Positions 27,841 through 38,700 of a DNA stretch of 64,000 nucleotides are shown piece after piece. Origin of the DNA: Capitella teleta (lineage: Eukaryota; Annelida; Polychaeta; Capitellidae); NCBI GenBank assembly GCA_000328365.1, contig KB302777.1, positions 9,641-73,640 of the forward strand, given 5' to 3'. Each line of letters opens with the position of its first letter. The first letter of the stretch is position 1. Both the position numbers and the translations under genes were made by a program. Under the pieces are notes generated by a model, which was not told the DNA's origin, ran no database searches, and worked only from the letters and a program-made list of their open reading frames with translations.

Positions 27841-29680
27841 CCAGGTATCTTTGTGAGTGTTTGCAACCATAATACATCGAATGGAGAGCCCAAATAACAG
27901 CCTGGCTATCAAGTCATTAGTCGCTGCAGCCCTTCTCTCAAAATTCCCTTGAGACTCCTCGGGAGTACCGACTCAATCAGAGTAATGTTCGGGTCTTTTC
28001 AGCAGGAACCCATATGATGAAATTGACCCCCTGCCCCAGAAGAAGCGGGGAGTAAAGGAGACAGATCTACCGATAATGCAGTCTATTTGTTTTCATGCGA
28101 GCAATTGCTCTCCGCTTGCCATTGCTCGCGCAAAAATGATTCACGCGAGCGAAAAGTTGCTCGGCTAAGATATTATCTTGTATACGTTCACGAGAGGTTG
28201 CATGTTGAGTCTCCTCCGAGTGTTACCGAAGATTGCCGAAGTCCTTATTATGAGACTTCGTTTTTCCCACGTTTGTCTTCGGAGGCAGCCGGCCTTGAAT
28301 CAAGATTACCGATCGCCTTATATGGAAGCTAATGTTTTATGCATGAGAGGCCGAGTCCGATCGGCGCAGAGGGAAAATAAATTATGCAAACTCAAAGTAG
28401 CATAGCAATGGTTTCAGTTTCGCTTTGCGATGGCGCTAAAAGTTAAAGCAGCAAGCATTAGCGATTGTAAAAAAGTTGAGGTATTGGAAGTGGTACCAAG
28501 AAGCATGCTCTTTCATGTCACATTACTGGTATGGCCTGGCCCATACAGTGGCTCTGGAGTTAGAGAAATTGACCAATCCTAAATCTGAATCTTGTCATCA
28601 ACCCGATCAGGCAAATGTCAACACCTCCATATCCATAAAGTCCTCTAAAAAATCAGTGTGATTTGAATCTACATTTCATTCGTGACTGATTTGAGATACA
28701 ATGCAAAGAAAAGTAGCAAACATAAAAAGGGCCTAACTGGTAACTTAGTAATAGTTTCTTAATTTTGATTAATTGTGTTTAGCTGTGCAATTTGCTCGCC
28801 TATAGCATTTTAGGAGAGCTAAAAATTGCTCACCTGGCCATTTTAAATCGTAAAGACTGATAATGACTTCTCCTTTGGCACTGCGAACTGAACCAACCAT
28901 CCTCACTCTGCAAGGAACCTTTAGAGGCCAGGATCCTGCAACTCAGAACTCTTGAAGTAGCCGCTTGTTAACTTTTCTCAGGCACTTTTGCAGCAGTTCT
29001 GTATTGACCTGAGTCATGGAGCTTTGCTGTTAATCTATGTAGATGCAAATTCAGATAATCTGTTTTCTTCATTTCTTAACATCTGTGCAAGAGTGCACGC
29101 TTGCCAGTTTGGTTGAAGGAAGCTAAGTACATAATGCTTAGACCCATTGTGCTTGAACAGTACCCTGCTGTACTGCCTTGTGTTGAACAGTACCCTGCTG
29201 TACTGTTTTGTGTTGAACAGTACCCTGCTGTAATGCTTTTTGTTGAAATAGTACCCTGCTGTACTAAAGGAAAGTGCTTTTCCTAACCTAAGTGTCTTAG
29301 TTGGTTCACATATCCTTTGGTTGTAGTCTCAAGTGCCATGCTATTCCATATTGTTGTTACCTGTTGAGTTATTTGAGCTTTATCTTGCACGTTTCATAAA
29401 AAACCCTAGTGCATCCAGATACATGACAAACTCTTGACCAAAGAACATAATCCTCGCCTTATTGTTCAGATGCAGTATCAGAAGCGTGCTGTGATGCCAG
29501 AAAAAGTACCCATGGTGTATCACCCTTTGATTTGTTGCATGCAGCATCCTGTGTGTGCTGTTTTTTGTGGTTTTTATTGTTGTTGGTTTTTATTTGCCGT
29601 TTCTTTATATAATACTACTCAGTGCCTCGAGTGTACTGTCCTTGCTTATTGGGCCTGTACCTTATTGCGTTTTGTTGTTG
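27841..29680. other. Decayed interior of the gypsy relic with foreign pieces
   Basis: A stretch near 28095-28150 is rich in GCGAGC/GCTCGC, and 28790-28850 has GCTCGCC..GAGAGCTAAAAATTGCTCACC, like the hAT-type ends at 22090. A tandem repeat with unit GAACAGTACCCTGCTGTA occurs at 29155-29267 in four copies. No host gene seen. Confidence 0.4.
29155..29267. repeat. Tandem repeat, about 35-bp unit, four copies
   Basis: GAACAGTACCCTGCTGTA followed by CTGCCTTGTGTT, CTGTTTTGTGTT or ATGCTTTTTGTT recurs with small changes. Confidence 0.8.
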
Positions 29681-29689
29681 CAGGATCAT

Positions 29690-31740
29690 GAGTAACCTGA
29701 TGTTTCTGCTATTTGCCACATTGGTTGTCTTCTTATTTGCACCCATCCATACCTTAATGCAAACCTCTGTCCCGTATGGCGTATTTGTAGGTAAGACAAG
29801 TCAAGCTTACCTGTCATCCAGTTCTTGCAACATAGCAATTGTAAGAACTAAGCCCGAGGTCATCCGTGGAGACCTCATGAGTACCTTGGTCGATCAACTA
29901 CATGATATCCTGGTGCAAGAGGAAAACCATAACGAAGGCAGACCTGCCAACTCACCCGCAATGAGCGAGTGTCACTAGTATGCAGTGGCGAGCGGTTCTA
30001 GCTGTGCATCGCTTCCAGCCGTAGCACAGCGCCTCGTGCATGACTCTAGGAATTGTGCATAGCGTGTGCAATAGCCAATCAGCGATCACCGCACTGTATA
30101 ATCTTTTGTAACAAGCATAATCATGTGATAGGTTTACATGCACAAGAACAATAACTATGGACAGTGACTGGTGAGCATCGATCATGATCTGACGAGTACA
30201 TGCAGTTTGATTGAAGGAAGCTAAATACATAATGCTTGGACCCATTGTGTTTGATGCTCTAAAGTGCTCGGAAATGGCACTTTCCATATTTCAATTTACA
30301 TAAAAAATTCTGGGGGGGGCATGCCTCAAGACTCCCCTAGGTAGGTTGCGCCACTTCGCGGCTTACCGACTTCAGCCGCATTCAAACTCTCCAGGGTTGG
30401 CAGGTTTGACGAAGGCGACAAGCAGGTTCTATTCCTTTACCGCCGTCACTTCAAGAACCTGCACTGGAGGAGATTTCAGGATTCTTTAAAATCCATGAAC
30501 CGGCGTGTGGTTTCATTTGGAACCCATAGGTTCACTTTTTGGAACTGTTTTTGGGTTAGCTACATCTTCTGAGATTGAGTACTTTAGAGCAAAGATCAAC
30601 GAGATTGTTGGATCACATAACGATCAAGTTGCCGTAGTTGACGACCTAATTGTAGTTGTAAATGATACCATTGATCATAATCAGGAATTGCACCATCATG
30701 TCAAGCAATTGGAGTATTGAGCTTTATTTACTAGAATACTAATGAAAGAGCTTGTAACTAACATAAGAGAAACCAAAAAGCAAGTAGTTTGCGTTGAAAT
30801 TCATAATGTGATTGAAGCTATGCTCAGTGCTTTAGAGTTTTGGAAAACACAGAAAGAGATTTTTAATGTTAAGTACACTCACACTTGTGATTTGGCTGAA
30901 GTCGCTCATATTACAGAAAGCTTAATTCCTCCCATCTCAGTTGGAAGAAATACTCCTAAAAATTCGAGCACCTTTGACCGTGTCTTTTGTCTACCAACAC
31001 TTCCGGGTAGGGATGTTACGTCTTACTAAATTAAATGAGACTTATAGTTACATCTTATTTTTGCCTTGTCTGGAGCCAAAAATATTCATGGGATGGCATA
31101 TGTACAATGTCCTATTTCTATCTGGCTAGCAGGTCACTGTATTCCAGGCGGAAGCCAAATATGTCGTAGTTGGCCATGTCTCTGGCGCTATGTTGGGTGC
31201 TCGAGATTGTCAATATTCCAATCCCATGATTTGTCGAAACGTTATCAGGAAAAGGATGCCCTGTGCGAAAGGCATTATTGCAAAGGATAAGATATTGTTG
31301 GGTGATTGTACTGTCAGTCGAACAAACGTCTCTCTTCCTCTTCTAGTTAAAATGACAGAAACTAGCTTGTTACTTGCAACTTATGGTGAAGATGTCATGG
31401 AACGGTACTTTGATGGTTCTTCTACTTTGCTTTGGTTAGAGGCTGGCACATTCCTTGTGGAAATACAACGGGATTGTACCCTTTCCCGTCCTAATGGTTG
31501 GACCTACACGGTAAGACATGTAACCATTAGTGTCAGCAGGATAGCTGAGTCCTCATTCCTACACGGATTTGATGTTAATCTCAATTTGCCTCAGATGCCC
31601 TTTGAACTTTGTTTGAATGAGACATATATTGAATTATTACAAGATTTCACTTATCATGAGTTGCCTAAGTTACAAAAGCTTCGAGCTGTAATTGCTATTC
31701 TGTTTGAGATATGTTTTTTGCCCTTATCTGCTAGTCTTTA
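29690..31740 (+). mobile_element. Ty3/gypsy relic: envelope-like region
   Basis: Fossil, broken. An ATG after a good acceptor (TTGTTGTTGCAG) opens a hydrophobic leader, as in spliced env genes of this group. Further on, an IGSLFGTVFGLAT block followed by heptad-like sequence (about 30520-30720) resembles fusion-peptide regions of errantivirus/baculovirus F-type envelopes. A Cys-containing ectodomain and a terminal hydrophobic segment follow (31190-31740). Roughly 29975-30300 looks like an inserted foreign piece. Confidence 0.55.
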
Positions 31741-31790
31741 ACAACTGAGAGTTTTCAACAGACATTGAAAGATCTTAGATGGGGAGGAGT

Positions 31791-32150
31791 GTGTAATTAG
31801 TAAGATTATCTAATATGTACTCGTAATGATTTCAAATTGTATTTGGTATAATGATTAATCATTTTTAAGTGCTCGATGGAAATGCCTCACATTCTTCTGG
31901 ATCTGTTCTTACCACACCCTTCTCTAAATCCGTTTTCAACATGTGTAAAAGATCACGTTAAACTTTGAGTGGAAATGCCACGCATTTTTTAGGGTCTGTT
32001 CTCAACAATTGCAGGATGTCTCCATTGAGCACACGAAAAGTAGTATATAAGTGTTTGTTGCATCAAAGCTCATCGTCTTAGTTTGTTTGTAATGTTTGGA
32101 GTCAACACAACTTGAAGTCTGCATTAAATAATATTCAGAAGAAAGTCTTC
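31791..32150 (+). repeat. LTR-like sequence at the 3' end of the gypsy relic
   Basis: Starts TGTGTAATTAG after a purine-rich tract (GATGGGGAGGAG), as expected for a polypurine tract and LTR start. It contains a TATATAAG box near 32044 and ATTAAATAAT near 32123. The end is not certain. No matching 5' LTR was found, so this is a call by structure only. Confidence 0.45.
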
Positions 32151-32161
32151 CTCTTTTCTTG

Positions 32162-32870
32162 TCTTTGCAAGCTAAGGCCGTGGCCTATGACGAAAACTGG
32201 TTTGGTCATGTAAAAGAACACCCCCAAAGTCGACCCCACCCTAGGACCAATGTAACATTTACAGATATTGATAAAAAATGGGGGGACAGTTGTGTTGAGT
32301 TGGCTTGGTTGGAGCAACTTGAGAGAAGTGGACAGTTGGCTAGACATCTCCTTGAACATTATTTTGGGAAAAACCCAAATTATTCTGTACCTACCAACCT
32401 AGACCATGCAAGGAATTCTGAATGGAACCTGCAGCCAACTGCTTAGAAGAGTGAGTGGTTAATCTAGAACTTTAAAGTTTAATTTCAAGGCAATGAAATA
32501 TCCATGTCTTCTAGGAGGACCTTTCACTCTACCAAAGAATAGTGATGGATTTTTTTTCTTCCTTCAGAACTTTCATCGAGCAAAGAACAAAACGTGAGTG
32601 ACACTGTTCCCCCGAAGACTTCAAAGTGGCGGTCTGCAGAAATGAAGAAAGGCAGAAAGAATGCTGGAATTGTGAGATTTACACACTTGAGGTAACTCTA
32701 AAGGGTCTTTAGCCTTTTGTTTAAACTGATACCAACTTGTTGAACCTCTAATTTTGGCAGTTCCAGACCAAAGACATTGAGGTATCACCTGGCAGAGGCA
32801 GTTAGAACCTGCTGCTCCCATTGAAAGGACGACTGACCTTGTCCAAACTTCTCTATGAACACTCAGGTAT
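32162..32870 (+). other. Possible exon remnants of an unknown gene
   Basis: A 92-codon open stretch (32168-32446; ENWFGHVKEHPQ, ELAWLEQLERSGQLARHLLE) is followed by a second open block after TTCCTTCAG (about 32569-32690; SKWRSAEMKKGRKNAG) with AG/GTAACT at its end. I do not recognise the protein. It could be part of a transposon or a decayed host gene. Confidence 0.25.
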
Positions 32871-33199
32871 GTTCATCTATTCCATCGAACTTCTTAAAAA
32901 ATTGATATATTATTTATTCATAAAATATAGCTAAAGTCATGAATGTGCTAAATAATTGAGGATAAGTTATTTGCATACAACAGGCTCACTTTGTCATTTA
33001 TTATTATTCCTGTTACTTATATTTTTCTTTTTTTTTCAGTGCCATCTGGATGATTTTGATGGAGTCAACAGGGCCAGCAGCCAAATACTTGCCTTAATTG
33101 ATCTCATATCCTTAATTGATCTCATCATGCTCTCTTTAACAATTAAATGTGTCATAATTCTCGTTATTGTATATCTACTCCGGACCCTGGGAGGATTGT

Positions 33200-33584
33200 T
33201 TTGTTGCTTATTTCGAATTGATTGCATCATGTAATATACATGAAAACCCATTGTCCATGACTGCAACATGGTGGGAGATAGGGAATATTTTCAGAGTACA
33301 ATTTTGATGCTGGAAAGGTGTATACTGGTCGTATGTGACTTGGGAGGGGTGTATATGTGCTAAGGGCACTGGAAGGATTGTATTGATACTAATTTTGGAT
33401 TGATTGAATCATGTAATATACATGAAATCCCATGTCCGTAGCTGCAGTACAGTGGGAGATAGGGATTTATGTTTGAGTACAAATTTGATGCTGGAAAGGT
33501 GTGCACTGGTTGTAGGTGACTTGAGAGGAGTGTATATGTGCCTAGGGCATGGAAAGGATTGTATTGATACTAATTTTGGATTGA
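33200..33584 (+). repeat. 181-bp satellite array, left part (two copies)
   Basis: Copies start near 33220 (diverged) and 33404. The unit begins ATTGAATCATGTAATATACATGAAATCCCATGT and ends GATTGTATTGATACTAATTTTGG. It continues after an inserted LINE at 34159. Confidence 0.85.
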
Positions 33585-33589
33585 TTGAT

Positions 33590-34157
33590 TAAATGTTTTT
33601 ATGTCGCATGGAGGAAATCAGTAAGAAGGTTGTTCGATCTTCCTTATCGAACACACAGTCGCTTGCTGCATTTGATTTGTAATGATCTACCCATTGCTTT
33701 GCAGCTCCTTCGTAAGATTTCACAAGTTCATTCTTTCGCTGCAGAATACCTCTAATGCATTGACTAGACTCTGCCTACAGTTAGCTTTAAGTGGAAGTCG
33801 CTCAGCTGTAAGTAACAGCATGTCTGCTCTGAGCTCACGTCTTCATATTTCTCGTTTAGATATGATCGATTTAGATTCTTCAACTGTTTACAAAGCTCTG
33901 TTCTCTATGCACCTTGATCTGTTAGATGAAGATACTGCTGTCCATGCCTTATTATTAAAAGACTTAATTAATATGAAATTTGATGCCATCACTTCAAATG
34001 AATACAATCTGTCAGAAATTTGTCACTCTATCAATTATTACTGTGTCCTCTAAATTGTAACAATGAAATGACGCTTTTTTTCACCACATTTTTTTTTTTT
34101 TTTTTTTTTTTTACTGTTGGCATGTTTATGTGAATAAACTGTATAATAATAATAATA
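33590..34157 (+). mobile_element. LINE 3' fragment inserted in the satellite
   Basis: Plus-strand frame 33682-34053 (SSFVRFHKFILSLQNTSNAL, RSAVSNSMSALSSR) resembles the C-terminal part of the LINE at 51384-52119. It ends GTGAATAAACTGTATAATAATAATAATT. The satellite unit is interrupted at ATTGA on the left and resumes at ATTGA on the right, which looks like a short target-site duplication. Confidence 0.65.
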
Positions 34158-34672
34158 ATTGAATCATGTAATATACATGAAATCCCATGTCCGTAGCTGC
34201 AGTACAGTGGGAGATAGGGATTTATGTTTGAGTACAAATTTGATGCTGGAAAGGTGTGCACTGGTTGTAGGTGACTTGAGAGGGGTGTATATGTGCCTAG
34301 GGCATGGAAAGGATTGTATTGATACTAATTTTGGATTGATTGAATCATGTAATATACATGAAATCCCATGTCCGTCGCTGCAGTACAGTGGGAGATAGGG
34401 ATTTATGTTTGAGTACAAATTTGATGCTGGAAAGGTGTGCACTGGTTGTAGGTGACTTGAGAGGGGTGTATATGTGCCTAGGGCATGGAAAGGATTGTAT
34501 TGATACTAATTTTGGATTGATTGAATCATGTAATATACATGAAATCCCATGTCCGTAGCTGCAGTACAGTGGGAGATAGGGATTTATGTTTGAGTACAAA
34601 TCTGATGCTGGAAAGTGTGCACTGGTTGTAGGTGACTTGAGAGGGGTGTATATGTGCCTAGGGCACTGTATA
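34158..34672 (+). repeat. 181-bp satellite array, right part (nearly three copies)
   Basis: Copies at 34159-34339, 34340-34520 and 34521 to about 34672, over 95% alike by eye, so recently duplicated. Each carries an in-frame stretch starting MNHVIYMKSHVR, but the 181-bp period is not a multiple of three, so a coding role is unlikely. Confidence 0.9.
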
Positions 34673-34679
34673 AATTCTT

Positions 34680-35750
34680 AAATTGAATTAATTTAAGCTA
34701 GTATTGCCATTAAAGCGCCCAGTCAATCGCCAACCATCTCATTTATCGCCCTGAAGTCGAAATTCATGGGTTGAGTGGAAGACAAATAAGGACGGGTCGG
34801 ATATGGTTATAAGAAATATATAACCATGCTTGTCTACAAATAACACTGGTTATGAAATTGTATAACCATCCTTGTCGACAAATAACGCTACGCAACTACT
34901 ACACTACGCTTGCCGAAAGGGGGCGCTTCTCACGAATCAACATCCGTCCATGTGGCTGAAAAGTAGGGGAATCCCGAATATATCATAATAACCACCCGGT
35001 AACCACCACCTTACGAGTATTGTCACTATAAATGATTGTGAGACATAACTGAGCAATTAATTCCATGGTAATATAATATATAGACGTGCAGTGGTAGCAT
35101 TTATGTATTATTAATAATACTTTCATGGGCGGTATTCAAGTAAAATGTAGTATGCTTATAATGCTAATACATGGTCATGATGGTGGGTGGTTGTATACAC
35201 GCATCATGATGATGATCATCTCATGGATGATGCCGGTGATGGTGTTAAATCCTGGATTCCACTTACTAGTTACTGACTTAGCAGTTAGCTCCGCAACTTA
35301 AACCAAGGCCAAGGGTAGCGGAGCAGTCTAGTGTATACGCTACGCTACGGCTTGGGGAGCTAGATTGAGTAGATTCCACTTAATCATAATGATAATCGTA
35401 ATGTACCTGACATACTACGTACAGCGAGACTCGCCCGATTTATCTGTGCTAATCATATAATGATAATCTAGCTCCCCAAGGGTAGCGGAGCAGTTCCTAA
35501 TGATAATCATGATCATGTTATCATGTCAATGACTTGTTACCCATTATAATTATTAAGGGTCTAATTATAAATTAACGATAGTAACAGACGTATGCAGTAA
35601 AATCTGATTTTCAGAGAATTCTAGGTTTACGTTTAAAATTGTATCAAAAGTGGATCTTCCAACAAGGGTATGTATGTTTTTTCTAGATTGAGCTGCTAGC
35701 TCATAGTGTCATTAGTGACTAATATTGTAATAAGCTAATCAGTTGACACA
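34680..35750. other. No gene recognised; local direct and inverted repeats
   Basis: AAGGGTAGCGGAGCAG occurs at about 35312 and 35478, and GGGGAGCTAGATT (about 35355) is inverted at AATCTAGCTCCCC (about 35464). A dispersed repeat (CTGACATACTAC..CGAG..CTCGCCCGA..TCTGTGCTAATCAT, about 35405-35460) is shared with 21630-21700 and 36310-36400. Confidence 0.5.
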
Positions 35751-35754
35751 GCAT

Positions 35755-36030
35755 CTCCTTTCTCTATAATCAACGTTTTTCCATTGCTGCTCCTAACCTA
35801 TGCAACTCTCTTCCCACGCGCATCCGATTGATCGAGGAAATTGATGATTTTAAAAAATTGCTGAAAACCTTTCTTTTTAATAATGAAATTGATTTTTTTT
35901 TTATTAATTTGAATGTGCATTTTATGTGTAGGCCTACTATTTGTCACCATTGCTTTTATAATTCTGTCGCGTTTTGAGCATTTTGGATTTTACGCGTTAT
36001 AAAATAAATTATTATTATTATTAATTATTA
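35755..36030 (+). mobile_element. LINE 3' end fragment
   Basis: Plus strand: a PLL.TYATLFPRASD-like block, then FKKLLKTFLF-like coding with breaks, then GAGCATTTTGGATTTTACGCGTTATAAAATAAATTATTATTA, matching the 3' tail style of the other L2/CR1-like copies here. Confidence 0.6.
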
Positions 36031-36639
36031 GTATTTAACCATAATCTATGGGGATCTAACTATCAATATAGAGTCTTGGAACGAGATTATTGTGAGCTGG
36101 TGAGACGCAACTCAAATCTATATGGTTGTTTCAAGATCATTAGAATCATTTTGGGTCAGATCAACATTTTGTAGTGCTAAATGGTGTGTTAAGTTATATA
36201 GTATGTACTAAGCCTAAGGTAGGCCTATAATATACTTAATAACTTAAGTAAGTAGTAATTACACACTATAAAGTGATAAATAGTAGGACATGTACTCGTG
36301 AGTACTGATAGCTGACATACTGAAGCAAGACGCCATGGCATCATCAGCCCCATGGGTCTTGTAGGTATACACACCTCGCCCAATTTATATGTTCTTATGT
36401 ACAGAGTACTGCACAGATGCCACAGATAAATAAGCTGGTCAGGTTTACAGGAACTGTATTCAGGACTGTGTTAGTCTCTGTACAATTATTGAATGGTGGA
36501 CTGTCCATGTATAATTTATATCCTTTTTTGCCACACACTACAGCAAGAACTGATGGGAGAGGTAAACATGGAAGGTTTCGCCCAATTCACCGTGCAATCT
36601 AGTAAAGTCGCTCTTTTCAATCCTTGAGAACTTGAGATT

Positions 36640-36969
36640 TACGAAGTTATGAACACTCCATAAATCCACCTCGTACAAAATTTTCATCTTCCACAGTATT
36701 CATCCACATGTATTTCTGGTGTGTAGATGTCAGAATAAATTTCACTCCCTGCTCTGCATAATTATCTGTTGAGGGTATAAATGCTCTCAAGACATCACAA
36801 GTCTGTTGTATACCTTTATAACTTCACCAGATGACTTATAGTGCTCTCTCCATTTTTCTATATACATAAATAACTCTTGATTATTGTGCTGCATAATGGT
36901 GCATGACTCTGTTGTTTCACTGATGTTTAATTTTGATGTTTGTTCAACTTCTTTTTTCTCATACAACAT
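36640..36969 (-). pseudogene. Unknown coding fragment, minus strand
   Basis: Two overlapping open stretches read as protein-like sequence: 36969-36787 (NISETTESCTIMQHNNQELF, IEKWREHYKSSGEVIK) and, in another frame, about 36838-36650 (GIQQTCDVLRAFIPSTDNYA, then FILTSTHQKYMWMN and FVRGGFMECS before a TAA stop). They would join at about 36835 if one G were added there, so this is either a gene broken by one base, a sequencing slip, or two exons. I do not recognise the family. It lies head-to-head with MBLAC1, about 140 bp away. Confidence 0.35.
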
Positions 36970-37105
36970 AACCTTTCACAAGGTCTGATTCAGTTTTATT
37001 ATAGAAATCATGACTTTGAATCCAAATTGTCTAAATTTAGGACTATTAAGTATCAGCATTTTCCCCTTTATATTCCAGAAATTGTATAAAAGAGTTTATT
37101 AAAAG

Positions 37106-37991
37106 ATGAGTGGCGTGATAAATAAAGTAACTGTTTTACGAACAGGTTATTGCATCAATGAAGGGAAAGGTGAGTCATCAAGGATTAATCAGTTTTTCGA
37201 CATAAACCATGCAATGATTTCAGGTGTGTTCAAAGCAAACGGCACCATAACACTTGTCACAGGCAGTGCTGTTGTCCTCATTGACACTGGACTCCCTTGC
37301 GATAAAACTCTCTTACTGAGCAGTGAGTCAGAAGCAATTTTGATCATTCCTGTACTGACAAAAAGCCAGCAGAACTCTCTGAGAAAGGCCTTGAAGCAGA
37401 GGATGTTGAGTATGTTGTGGGAACTCACGGCCATTCGGACCACATCGGTAATCTTAATCTTTTTCCGTCCTCCTGTTTTGCGGTCAGTTATGACGTCTGC
37501 CGAGGTGACCGATATCTCGACAACAATCTCAAAGCGGTGAGAACCTGATACACGTATGTGGTATCATCTGTTTGATCTTGAAGAATGATTTGTTGAATTC
37601 CGGATGTTTTTTTGCTGTTTTGCAGGGTGGTTCTTACGAAATATCAAAGTCCATTGATGTGATTCCAACCCCTGGCCACACAGGGGCAGACATCAGTGTA
37701 ATCATTACGGGAACAGAACACGGAGTGACGGCAGTTGTTGGCAAGTCTTTTTTTATCTCCCAGTTGATTATTCCTCTCTGTTCAACCTCAGCTGAATTCT
37801 TCATTAAATCATTTTTTTCTGCAGGAGATTTGTTTGAGTGTGAGGAAGACCTTTGCGATGAAAGCATTTGGAAGTGTAACAGTGAAAATGCTGCAGAACA
37901 ATTTAAACATCGCGAGAAAATCCTGCATTTAGCCGATTATATCATACCTGGCCATGGCCCAGGCTTCAAATCACCTTTCAGCAAAAATTGA
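37106..37991 (+). CDS. MBLAC1: MBLAC1-type metallo-beta-lactamase-fold nuclease
   Basis: Five exons: 37106-37169, 37224-37322, 37373-37536, 37626-37740, 37825-37991; 202 residues, phases consistent, TGA stop, AATAAA at 38537. Family landmarks are in order: GYCINEGKG, GTITLVTGSAVVLIDTGLPC, the zinc motif THGHSDHIGNLNLFPSS (HxHxDH), RYLDNNLKA, TPGHTGADISV (third zinc histidine), the aspartate in VVGDLFE, and YIIPGHGPGF at the end. Human MBLAC1 is a nuclease that cuts the 3' end of replication-dependent histone pre-mRNA; the reaction here is inferred from the family. The last intron (37741-37824) starts GCAAGT, a GC-AG intron. Introns 1 (54 bp) and 4 (84 bp) are multiples of three without stops, so read-through isoforms are possible. 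The protein is shorter than the human one mainly between the first and second strands. Confidence 0.92.
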
Positions 37992-38700
37992 TTTAATTTT
38001 TTTTACACTGCATGATGATTATTAATTGCATTTGGTCAAAGTATTTTTTAGTAATTTTTGTCACATTCTCTGTTTACATAATTTGTGACGGTAATGTTAT
38101 GGAAACTTCAGATACACAGGTTATTCATTCAGAACTGATCTCCACTGGAATACTTAACTACATGAATTGACATCTCTATGCGGCAGTCTCTTAGAGAACA
38201 GAGCTGACTTATCACACCCAGTCATCCGTCATTATAAGAAACATTTTCGGGTGATTTTCCTCGTTGAACTTTGTTGTGTTTCTGTTTGTGCATTTACATG
38301 TAACGATGTACTGGTTTGTGCACATTTATTATGCATATAATTATTTCCAAATATTAACCCTTTAGACTGTGTGAAGATTAAAAATTTTGCAATGATTTTT
38401 CTGTTTTATTCTAATTCTTGAATTTTAGTTTACTCTCAATTTAAAGTTGACTGAATGCTAGGGTTTTGGTAAGTAACATTATGAGCATATTTTGTTTTTG
38501 TGCCATGTATTTTTCTTCTTAATTGAACTTTTCATTAATAAAATATATATCTATAATGATCTATAGTTAGAACACTTAGATATTTCAATAATTGATAATT
38601 CAAATTAATTATACTTTATAGTCCTCAATATCAAAGAATGTTCAATCCATAATAATAATTATCATGGTGCCATGTTCAATTGCCTATTCAATTCAATTTT
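37992..38700 (+). other. 3' UTR and intergenic sequence after MBLAC1
   Basis: AT-rich. AATAAA at 38537-38542 is the best poly(A) signal. No other gene seen. Confidence 0.5.

Noticed and set aside
32956-33234. 92-codon hydrophobic frame
   Set aside because: Composition is driven by T-rich and TTGAT-repeat sequence; no signal of a real membrane protein beyond that.
33404-34599. Repeated MNHVIYMKSHVR open frames and their complements
   Set aside because: They belong to the 181-bp satellite. The period is not a multiple of three, so a multi-unit protein is impossible.
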